Made by a program: the position numbers and the translations under genes
Source of the DNA: Clytia hemisphaerica
Lineage: Eukaryota; Cnidaria; Hydrozoa; Leptothecata; Clytiidae
DNA length: 64,000 bases
Assembly (NCBI GenBank): GCA_902728285.1
Contig: CACVBU010000050.1
Coordinates: forward strand, 800,829 to 864,828
Direction of reading: 5' to 3'
Shown here: positions 30,618-42,600 of the stretch, piece by piece
Position numbering within the stretch: the first letter of the stretch is position 1
Layout: the number at the start of each line of letters is the position of its first letter
The notes under the pieces: generated by a model
Databases searched by the model: none
What the model was told of the DNA's origin: nothing
The model's input: only the letters and a program-made list of their open reading frames with translations

Positions 30618-33600
30618 ATGTCTTGCACAACACTTCAAGCCACTACATCATCAGAACGTCAAAAGTTCACTGGATGTACAACGATCGATGTGCAAAGTGG
30701 ATATGTTGGAGAAATCAAACACAATCTCAGAGACGGTAAATAGTTCTTTATGATTTACTATTTTACTGTAAAATAGAGTAACAATCACTCATAAGAATAG
30801 CTTATACTAGACGTCACTCGTGTTTTTTTACGCATTTGCAACTTGTATTTTCATGTAAATGAAGCTAAACCAGGGATTTTTCATGTTTGTTTAAGCAAGC
30901 TAGCACATGATTCTACACCATATTCGTATTAAATTTGTTATATTTTCTGCCTAGCACCCGCGTCCGATTTGGAATCAGATACTAGCTTGCTGTTGATCGT
31001 TTCCAGGCTCCTCGCAAAATTTTTAAACGCGGTCAAGTCAAATTCCGTAATCCAAACCTTCCAGTAGCCTATACTAGACGTAACCTGCGTTTTTTCTACA
31101 CAATTAACGTCTATTCCAGGTTTTCGGGTTCTAAATATTCGATTTTTTGACGTCACTTTTAGCTTTCGAAGCTCCTGCCAGTAGGGAAAAATCGAATTTG
31201 CATCAAAGCACTTGAAAGGCTTCTATTTTTCAAAAATCGTCAAAATGGAATTCATCTAGAAACGAAATGAAAAATCCCGGTTTTTGGTGAGGTGCTCGCT
31301 ACCACAAGAACCACCTTTTTACCTGAATTCTATTCCTGCGAAATACAATGTTAATACTATTTTATTTTTCTAGTACCCATTTTATTTAGAAAGCTTACTT
31401 TTTCCTGTTATGGGAAAATAGCCCCCCCCCCTTTATCTTTATAAGACCCCGCCTGGCCTTCTATATTTGCTATTTTTGGAAGCTATCGAAAGGTTATTAC
31501 TATGGGTTATATTATGTTCACTGAATTTATACATAATTTTGTTTCTCTTTCCCCAGGTTACGGGACGTATACCTATGAAAACAGCTTCTTCCGATTCGAA
31601 GGTGAATGGAAAGAAGGCTTAAAAAATGGTTTGTATTCATTTAAAATTTGCTTTTGATAGGTCGAAATTTGGTAAAAAATAGTTATCGGAAAGGGTCTCG
31701 AAATTCACGTTTTTGTGCTATTTCCCTCTTTAAGTATTGGTTCGTCGATTTAACGTTAGGTTGCCATGCCAGCTACAAATCTAGTGTTTTAGCTCGGTGA
31801 ACGGTAAATTTCACAGGTCTGAGGAAAGTGTTGAGTTCAATGTCTCCAATGTCTCTTATTTTTGTACCACCCTCGATTATTTTTCATTTAAAGAGATTTG
31901 GCCATGAAAATTGATACAGATGTTCTCCATCTTAAAGCAAGTTTCCAGTAGGAAGAAGAAAAAAATAATGACGTCATCTCAAAATCTCCAACTTTTGGAA
32001 AAAAGTCAAAATAATTTAGCGTCAAACCACTGACCTTTATATATCCCTGGACCAAGTTACTCAATCCCGGCCAGCCAAAAATCTTTGATTAGAGTTTTTT
32101 TGAAATTGTTTCTTTTTTTTTCTTTTTTGAAATCAAACCTAATGGCGGCAGTGCTCAATTGGCGGTGAAAATGCATCGATAGCGCTAGATCTACTTTTCC
32201 TCGAATACTTTTGATGATGTAGCGCCGTTAATTTTTAACATTGAATGGCTTTTTCTCGTTTACCAATTCCAAAAAAAACTTCGATCAAAGATGGCGGGTA
32301 TAGCTTGGTCCAGGGATATACCGTGCAACCTAAACATTTTTACATTTTAAGCCAAATTCAAAATACTCTTCCCAACAGGGCAAACATTATTTTTTAAGAC
32401 GATAGTCCTAAAATTCACAACATTACGAACTTAGTTGTATGAACACAATTTCAGTTTTAGTATGGCCAACAGAGTGGAGATGGGTTGAAATTTGCCAATA
32501 GCCGGTGACCTCTATTAGCCTATTTTCTACGTCACTGCAGTAATCAATTTTCTGTGCTACTGAATGGAGATATGACTTTTACAAAAGCAACAACAATGAA
32601 AAAGAGTTTTTGAATTCTCAAGTGACATAAAATCAATTTTTTCAACGTCTCTGTTGAAGGGAAATTTGCAAATTGAATTTGAAATAACATTCTACCGATA
32701 CAAAATTTAAAATTTATTTTTCTTTAAAAAATTAAAAATACAACAGGCTGTTTAACGCCTTCCACAGTAGGCCATTAGATGAAAGTCCAGAAAAGACGGC
32801 TGGTCATATAAATTAGACGGTTTCTACATGCTTTAACGATAAAAATGAAGTGGTAAAACTGCAGGAAATCGTCTAAAATCAACATTAAGTTATAATTTTC
32901 TTATGCTCTAGCTCTTTTTCTAAAAGATCACGATCGGTCACGATTGTTAATTTTTCACAAACAATTGCTGAGGTTTTATCACCAAAGTAAAAGTCTTCAG
33001 GTATTTCAACTTTCCACCACCAATTAACCCAATCATTTGTTAAAAACTTCAAATGCTTTCCACGTATTGTTGGATGGAGAAGGAAGAATTTTCCTTTATT
33101 GGTCGTCTTTTTGCTCACACCTTCAAACATTATGTCGCAATCTTTTTCTTTGTAACCATTACCTACTTCTTCTTTAAATCCAATATCTAGCTTCTTGTGA
33201 TTTTTCCCAAACTCTCTCTTGATAAATACATACTCTGTTCCATCGATTGGAGAAAAAACGTTTTCTTGTTTTCTATTCGTCAAAATCAAACTGATTTCTC
33301 GGTACCAGACTTCATAAGATTCGAAAACATTTTCTTCCCATTTTTTCCCTTCAAAGAAAGTATCAGCTCCCAAAGCTAACTTTTCCTCTTTCGTGAAATG
33401 CTTCTGAGGCTTTTCTTTTTTGACAGATACAACTTTCTTGGCTTTGACCACATCGTTTGACTGGTTGTTCTTTAACTTCAACTTTCCGATCTCGTTTCGA
33501 AGTATTTGGATTGTCGCGTCTTTTTCTTTCGTCAACGCAACAAGTTTCAGGTTGTGATAATTTTCCAAATCTTTAAGTTTAAGTTTGTGATCATTTTCCA

Positions 33601-36600
33601 TATCTTTGATTTGAAGTTTGAAGTCGTTTTCTTTTCCCAGAATCTCCTGGTCTTTTGTCATCAGTTTCATTTTGCATTCGTTGTCCTTGGCTGCAATCTC
33701 CTTGTCTTTCTCGTTCAGTTTTATCGTCATCTGGTTTTTAGTGTCTACAATTTCTTTATCTTTCTCGTTCAGTTTTAACTTTGTTTCATCTACCTTAGTT
33801 GCAATTTCCTTGTTTTTAATTATAAGTTGTTTTTCCATTTCATTCAGTTTATTTTGAAGCTCGTGGTCGGCTTGAATTTGTTTCGACTCTATCCCATGTG
33901 AATGTTTCAAATTAAGAAGCTCCAATTGATGTGTTAAGTTGGCATTTTTCATTTGTGCTTCCATCAATTCTATCTTTGATTCGTAGGTCAGTTTTTGAAT
34001 TTGTTTTTGGTGTTCTTCTTTCAGTTTTTGGATTTCGACACTATCAGCTTTTTTCGGAGGATTTCTATCATTTGCGCTGTGCGCTAAATTTCTGTCCTCC
34101 ATTTTATCGAATGATTCAAAACTCCCCAATATTCTGTGTCGCACACATAAACCTCTCTCTTTTAAAATTCCTCATCCAACAAACTCAACACAAAGTACAC
34201 AACAACAAAACATACAATCTCGTATTTTACTATTTGGCTTCAAAAAAGCTGCTCAAATATTATTTCGATTGAAAAGGGGGTTCCTATGACAACACAGTTT
34301 TAAAAAGAAATTCTTAGATTTTTAGGCAAAATCAAAATCTTCTTCTCAACAGGGGAAACATTATTTTTTAAGACGATACTCTTAAAATCCACAACATTAC
34401 GAACTTAGGTGTATGAACACAATTTCAGTTTTAGTATGACCCAACCATCCGCGGCCTTTATCGAAAAGTGAAACAAGTTTTTGTAGGAATTGCGTGACAA
34501 CAAGCCAATTTCACTGGTTTGTGAGAATCGAACGTTTGCCGCCTTTTTTTTATCTCGCGCTCCTAAAACAATTAAAATGCTAGATCCTATCCATCGGCAC
34601 GAAATTAAAAAGTTAAATTTTTGCTTCACTTTTTTTTGCTGGAGAAAGCCTAAAGTTGCCTATCAAGCCCTTTGGGCTTTACAAATCTGTGGGCCCAACA
34701 TGGCGGGGACGGGTTGAAATTTGCCAATAGCCGATGACCTCTATTTTCTACGTCACTGCAGTAATCAATTTTCTGTGCTACTGAATGGAGATATGACTTT
34801 TACAAAAGCAACAACAATGAAAAAGAGTTTTTGAATTCTCAAGTGACATAAAATCAATTCTCTCAACGTCTCTGTTGAAGGGAAATCTGCAAATTGAATT
34901 TAAAGTAGCAAGCTACAGATGCACAAATCCAATAAAATAGCATAATTTCTACACGTTTTTTTATTCTATAAAAACAAACTGTATAAGAACATAAGGCTTC
35001 GATGGCCAAATTGTTAAGAACAAGTTAAGAACATGTTAAGGCATTGTGGACTCTAAAACACCTGATTTCTTAGGAAAATTGGCAAAAATGCTAACAAAAT
35101 GGTGAAATTAAGAACATGTTAAGAACATTTTTAGGCTTGAAACTGAAAAAGTTAAGAACATCCGAAGGCTTCAAAAATTTTGCGGGATGTTCTTATAAAA
35201 AAAACTGGTATTTACTTTCGACAGTCATTATTAAATAAACTCTTTGATAAAGCAGAAAAGTGTAAAGGGATAGAAAAACAAGTTCTCTGATTAGTGTAAC
35301 GATCGTTTCTATTGTACATATGTTAAGTAGGTCATTAAATAAAAGTCCAGAAAAGACGGCTCGTCATATGAATCGGACGGTTTCTACATGCTTTGACGAT
35401 AAACATGAAGATGTGTTTTCCTTTTTTCACTGCCTACTAGTAATTTTTAAGAATAGGTAACAAGTTCTATACCAATGTACATTAAAATCATTCTTAATAC
35501 CATTGATTCTGGTAAAACTGCCAGAAATGATCTAAAATCAACATTAAGTTATAATTTTCTTATGCTCGCTTTTTTACTAAAAGATCACGATCGGTCATGA
35601 TTGTAAAGTTTTCACATAAAAAATTACTGAGATTTTACCACCAAAGTAAAAGTCTTCTGGTACTTCATCTATCCACCAACCAATAAAAAAATGATGTGTT
35701 GCAAACTTGAAATGCTTTTCAGGTATTGTTGGATGGAGAAGGAAGAATCTCCCATTCATCATCGTTTCTTCGTTCAGACCTTCAAACATTGTGTCACAAT
35801 CTCTTTCTTTGTATAAATCATTACCTACTTTTTCTTTAAATCCAATATCTAGGTGTTCATGACATTCGATAAACTCTTTCTTGATAAAAACATACTTTGT
35901 TCCATCGAATGGAGACAAAACGTTTTCTTGCTTTCTATTCGTCAAAATCAAACTGATTTCTCGGTACCAGACTTCATAAGATTCGAAAACATTTTCTTCC
36001 CATTTTTTCCCTTCAAAGAAAGTGTCAACCCCCCAAGCTAACTTTTCAATTTTTGTGAAAAGCTTCTGAGGTTTTTCTTTTTTGACAGATATAACTTTCT
36101 TGGGTTCGACCACATCGTTTGACTGGTTGTTCTTTGGCTTTAACTTTTCGATCTCGTTTCGAAGTGTTAGGATTGCCGCGTCTTTTTCTTTCGTCAACGC
36201 AACAAGTTTCAGTTTGTGATCATTTTCCAAATCTTTAAGTTTAAGTTTGTGATCATTTACCAAATCTTTGATTTTTGTTTGGTTGAGATTTAACATATCT
36301 TTAAGTTTAAGTTTGTGATCATGTTCCATATCTTTGATTTGAAGTTTGAAGTCGTTTTCTTTTCCCAGAATCTCCTGATCTTTTGTCATCAGTTTCATTT
36401 TGCATTCGTTGTCCTTGGTTGCAATCTCCTTGTCTTTCTCGTTCAGTTTTATCGTCATTTGGTTTTTAGTGTCTGCAATTTCTTTATCTTTCTCGATCAG
36501 TTTTAACGTTGTTTCATCTACATTAGTTGCTATTTCCTTGTTTTTCATTACAAGCTGTTTTTCCATTTCATTCAGTTTATTTTGAAGCTCGTGGTCGGCT

Positions 36601-39600
36601 TGAATTTGTTTCGACTCTATTCCGTGTGAATGTTTCAAATTAAGCAGCTCCAATTGATGTGTTAAGTTGGCATTTTTCATTTGTGCGTCCATCAATTCGA
36701 TTTTTGATTCATAGGTAAGTTTTTGAATTTCTTTTTGATGTTCTTCTTTCAACTTTTTGATTTCAACACTACCAGCTTTTTTCGGAGGATTTCTATCATT
36801 TGCGCTGTGTGCTAAATTTCTGTCCTCCATTTTATCGAATGATTTAAAACTCCCCAATATTCTGTGTCGCACACACAAGCCTCTCTCTTTTTTAAAACTC
36901 CTCATCTAACAAACTCAACACAAAGTACACAACAACAAAACATACAATCTCGTATTACTATTTGGCTTCAAAATAAGCTGCTCAAATATCTTTTTGATTA
37001 AAAAGGGGGTTCCTATGACAACAATTTACAGTTTTAAAAAGAAATTCTTAGAATTCCTTCTCTTTATCTCCGTAATGGTGGATATAAATCAATGAAAATT
37101 TCATCTCGAAAATCACCAATCATTCGAAAATATTTTTGGGTAGAATCGTGGGAAAATTTGAAACACGTGCAAAAAATGAAATACATATTGTGGTTTTTAT
37201 AAGAACTTCCAAAATTTTTTAAGCCTGCAAATGTTCATAGCTGTTCCAGAGATTTGGAAAAAGAGGATAAGAAATGCCGCTGCCGCTCGCTGTTTTCCTA
37301 TTCTTTCCTTTTGAATTCGGCACCCTTTGAAGAAGCAAGGCTGTAGAATAGTTGAGCAAGAAGGAAGGCCGAAACAAAATGGCGTTACGTACAGGTTAAC
37401 CAATGTTCAAGAAAAAAGTCCTTGAATAAAGCTTTCCAGTGAGTTCTTTGTGAAAAAGAGACTGGGGTGTGAATCTTTGATCTTCTGGGGGTTTCCCCTG
37501 AGAAAATCGAGGAAAATCATTCTATATTCTGGGAGTAAAGATGGCGGACATGAGGCATGCTTGAAATTTTGAAAAATTGGGACCAATTTCTTTCTGGCTT
37601 GTATTGCTCTGAATGAATTTTTTGTGTTGCAGACATAATTTTTATGGGTAGTAGGAAGGTTGATTGTGACCACCTATGCCTTAGTTTTCCATGGCACTCT
37701 CTAGAACTTCTTGGCATTTTGATTTAAGATGGGCAATATCGGTTGATAATGTTGTTGTTTTTTTTCAACTTTTAGATGAAAAAATAGTGTAATCTTAGAA
37801 AAACTTCCTCTCTGGTAATGGAATTGAGATTCTCAGTAAGTATACTTGATTTCCTCTGTGGTACTTTTAGCTTTATCTAGGGAAAGCATTGACTTTATAG
37901 TTGGAAATTTCAAGTTTCGACAACAAAAACATTGCAAAGTTCAAATAACTTCAACATGTGATATTTATAAAGTCTGACTATTGATGGGCCATGATTTTGA
38001 CCGGTCAGTGGATTGACTCACAAGGCTTTGACAATTTTTCAGCCAAAACATAATTTCATCGGTGGACTTTACCAGTTTACAGTCTGTGTTAGGGTAATTC
38101 ATACAGATTGCTTACAAAAAAGCCCTAGTTTTACAGTAGATTTTCATTTTATATATTTTCAGGCTAGTTATCGTCATTTTCTCTATGAAATAATGTTTAT
38201 AACAACACTTCCCAGAAAAACCAGCCCACGGAAAGTTAAGTATTGGCCATCCAAGCACTGATGCAATGAAGCAAAGATTGACTCAGAATGACTCAACATT
38301 TTTGCATTTTGACCTTCACGTTAAGGCATACGGGAAAAGTATGCTAAAAGAGGAAATCAAACCTGCAGAAACTATATTACGCGCATTATTTAGCTTGACC
38401 AAAACAGAATAGAATGGAGTATAATAAATATATGCAGTGGATGTTGATATTTTGTAAATGTTTTCTGGACAACCGTGGATATGAACAGTTAAACCTGGTT
38501 GAGCACCGCCTACATATCCTTTGAAATTGGATATATATATATACTTGGAAAATGTTCTCTGGAAAAAGTGGATTTCCATACACGTATTATGTAAATTTGA
38601 TCAGTCTGGAGAATATTTTTCAAACCTGCATTTATTTGAATGTTTGTTTTGTATCCATGTTGTCCCTGGAAATATGGTCCAAACAAGTCATCAGAGCCAG
38701 GAAACACATGGGCCAAAATTACCAAATGTAAACAAACTAGCAGACTAGAAGACCCCAAAAGTGCTTCTATTTAAATTCTACAATTCTACTTGGACACATA
38801 TTTTCACTTGTTATATCGCAAGTTTTTCTGAGCACAATGATTATTTTGCCAATATTTTTTCCATATGTGAATGTATTTAATTTTTAAACAATGAGTTACA
38901 CATGTATTGGATTTAGTCCTCTATGGAGCATTAATATAATTTTCTAGTCCAGCTTTCAAGTTATACAATCTGAATCAGTACTAATTAAAAATCAGTTGTA
39001 AGGTTTTGGTCTTTTTTTATAGTCTTCTCAATTTTATTTCAAGTTAAGTCATGAATGATACTGATTTTTTTCATGCAATACGTCTTTATAATTTCCCAGG
39101 TGTTATAAATGAAGGTGAATCATAAAAAAACCCTTTTGGGTTTAATCTTTTTTAGAAAAATTTCAAATTATACACTTTTATTATACTGTTTTATTTGCTA
39201 GATAGATATATCATTATATCAGGGGAAATCCCTAGATGGAGCTGTTTTGTATAACTATTGTATTTTTTTCAATAATGTTTTTGGATTATTTTATGTATTA
39301 TTCTTTCGAGTTCATAAAGCTCTTAAAAGAAAGACTTCATGATATTTGTGATCTAGCATTGATATCATGAATTATCATCGCTTCTTTTTTCTTTTGAGCT
39401 CTAATTTTTCCTTTCCTCCAATTTGTTCTATTACCCAACATCGCTACCCGGCTGAAGAGGCCTTCATGATATTGTTTATTAGAAACTCTAGTCCAAGAAA
39501 CAAAGAAATAACGAAAAATTATCTTGGTTTTACAAGCTTATCATTTTTGGTTTTATAATGTAAATTTCAATTCTTTTAGCTACAGTATGTATGAATTGAT

Positions 39601-42600
39601 TCGATCATTTTATAAGGAAAATATTTTGGTCGAGGCTGCGTAATTCTCCCCTTCAAGCACAACGACGAAGGCTTGAAAAACACTACGTTCAAAGTGAAAA
39701 GTGCTTATAAAAAATATCAAAATTCCTGATTTAAAAAAAAATTATTTCACTTTCGATATCAATCACGGCTGCCATTTTTTGTTTGTACTTCTAGTCTTGT
39801 GCGCATAACGAATCAAGCGCTCTGATTGGTTCAGAATGAAAACAATCGATCGGCCGCAGACATTTCAATAGAAACAAAAGATTCTACAGCCTCGCTTCAA
39901 ATAGATGAATAGCGCATTTCTTATCCTCTTTTCCCAAATCTCTGGCTGTTCATAAAATGTTCTTATTTTGTACCATTTTGTGAGTATTTTTGTGCAATTT
40001 CTTAATAAACTGGGTGTTTTAGAGTCCATAAAGCCTTAAAATGTTCTTAACTTGTTTTTAATATTTGGGTCACCGATGTCTTATGTTCTTATATAGTTTG
40101 TTCTTATAAATACAAGTAACTGCTCGGGAACGCAAAACTCACTTTTAAAGATGTCTTACTGCAATAGTCTTATGTAGTACTTACAAACACATGAGAAAGG
40201 TATTCTCTATCGTACACTCTTTATTTAAAAAAAAACGCCGAAAATAAGAACAATTTAAGAACAACTCTCACCCTGAAACGGCTGAATTTATCAAACTATA
40301 GGTCAAATAAACCAAAATGACCTTAAATTGTCCTAGAAATAAAGAAAAGGATAAGAACAATTTGAGGCCTGTTGAAGCTCAAAGTGCAAATAAAATAAGA
40401 ACAGCCGAGCCTCATCAAAACTCTACCGACTCTTTTATAAACAAATAAAAATTCTTTCAACTCAGGCGAAAATAAAAAAATGCAGTGTTTCCGGAAACCG
40501 GCCGGGTGAAAAAAAACAATTTTTCTGACCCGGCCGCCGATCAAGTTTTGTTCGTTAGTAGTTCATACATTAGTATTCAGGGCTTACTTCATACTGTTTG
40601 TACATAAAAGTTATCTTTAAAGTTCTATTTCAATGATCTTAAGTTATCAAAAATAGCAAGCAAAATAATTTTTCCGGCCGGCCGCATAAGAGCTTTTTTC
40701 CTTCACCCGGCCGGTTTCCGGAAACACTACATTTTTTTGTTTTCGCCTCAGGCAGATTTCTCAAAATTCGCCGAAAACTAAAAAATCAAGGCTAGTTTGT
40801 TGGGTTTCAATTTATTATTCGTCGTGGAACGTAAAACTTTTGTTTTGTTTTGCCCACTGCCTTTAAGAGTTCCGATTCTTAATCTGAGAAAATTAAAAAT
40901 TTTCTTCAGGTTTTGGAAAATTCAAAATGCGAGATGGCAGTTATTACGAAGGTGAGTTCAATGAGGGTGAAATTCACGGCACCGGTACTCGATATTGGTC
41001 GCATAACCAAAATGTTTATGAAGGGCAGTTTGACCAAGGAGAGATGAACGGGATGGGCGTCATGAAATTTGGAAATGGTGATCAGTATGAAGGACAATGG
41101 GCGGATAATAAAATGCAAGGTCAGCATTTTTCTTGTCTGGTTTGAATTCTGTTTATACCCGAATATGAATACAGAGTTTTATTTTTATTTGCAAATCTGA
41201 CTTGCGATTTAAGAAAGTTTCTCTATACCATTGGTAGAGCGATATATCAGTCAAGAATAGAGACAAATTTATTTTCCGATACTCGGAGTTTCGTGCCGTT
41301 TCAGGCAGTCTTCCGTCAGATTTTTAAAAAATTATAAAAACGAGATTCGCAAATTGACACGGATGAGTTTTATTTTTTATGACTGAGTTTTATTTTTACA
41401 TAATTTTTACATGTTTCCTGTTTCATATCAGACGCATATTCCATATCCAGACAGTGTCTCCCTATTGTTATATTATGCTGATATAAACAAAAAATTGTCT
41501 TTCTTTTCCTCGTTGTGACCAATCTTGCTCCACATCCGTATCAATTCAATGTGAAAAAGCTTAAAATTTAAAATTGACGAGTAAGCAAACGATATCACTC
41601 TTATTTAAAAACAACACCTTTAACACGATTTAGTTGCATAGTCACGAAAGCTGTTTTTATTTTTTTTAAAGAATCGTGTTAGTAAAGTGTCTTCGACTTG
41701 GCTTATAAGTTCTGTACTCAAGTTTGCCTCAAACGTATGTGAACGCTTTACTTTTGTAACAAGCACTCATTATGTTATGTTATGTTAAAAAGCTATACAA
41801 CTCATCATTGGAAAGATATTCTCGAGTTGAATTATCTAATTGGATCAAAAATTTCCATAAAATCGAAAAATGAAGATGAAAAAGGAAGTAAGCCGCGAGT
41901 TGATCTTAGTTATTGGAAGAACCCGAAAGACTAGAACCCATGCTTCTTTTTTTCTTTAGGCGAAGGGACATTCAAATATGCAAACGGAGATGTATACAAA
42001 GGAACATTCTATAAACACAAACGACACGGTGAAGGAGGCTGGAATAGGTAAAAAAGAAACTGGTTTAAAAAACCTGAATTAGGGAATATTCCTCAAAATG
42101 CAGAGAAACTCGCGTTTCTAAAGTTCTGTTGCCAAGATACCTCTACGTAATAAGACATAAAGACGAGACCCGCAATGATATATCTCGATAAAGGAAACAT
42201 TCGAGTTGTAGGTGTTCGAGTTATGGGGACTTTTTTAAGAAGGGACCGGCCAAGTTGCTTGAGCTGAGAAGATGTTCGAGTTAAGGAGACTGAATGATGT
42301 AAGACCGGTCAAGTTTTTCGAGTTAAGAAAGCGTTCGAGTTGTAGAGGTTCGAGTTATGGAGACTGTTTTATGAAGGGACTGACCAACTTGTTCAAGGCA
42401 ACCTTAAAGCCTTAAAAAAGTTTGAATATCATCTAAGCATCACTGATGATTTCACCATCAATGAAAGAAGAAAAATCAAAGAGATGTGCGAAAAAGCTAA
42501 AAAATGGAACTCCGAATGTGATGGTGATTTCATTTGGCGTGTGAGAGGAAGTCCCAGAACAGATAACCTTCACTTGATAAAAACAAACAAAAACTTTGCC

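Larger units (their letters stand above)
32351..37055. repeat. Tandem segmental duplication carrying two coiled-coil genes
   Basis: Unit 1 (about 32351-34322) and unit 2 (about 34323-37055) share 3' flanks (GACGATA(G/C)TC(C/T)TAAAAT, GCAGTAATCAATTTTCTGTG, AGCAACAACAATGAAAAAGA), the coding region, and 5' flanks (ACACAAAGTACACAACAACA, GGGGTTCCTATGACAACA). Unit 2 is longer because of a family A element (34951-35213) and additional non-coding sequence. The high identity of the non-coding flanks implies a recent duplication. Confidence 0.9.

Noticed and set aside
33506..33857. Plus-strand hydrophobic proteins opposite the coiled-coil gene
   Set aside because: F/V/L/S-rich frames are the usual antisense shadow of lysine/glutamate-rich coiled coil; the same occurs at 36315-36585.
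34103..34144. Upstream start for coiled-coil copy 1
   Set aside because: The extension begins with GTG; the ATG conserved in copy 2 is out of frame here because of a 2-base deletion, so ATG 34102 is preferred.
37407..37717. Transposase in the 2.7-kb element
   Set aside because: Frames of 66-88 residues on the minus strand have no catalytic motif, BED or THAP finger, or recognisable similarity.
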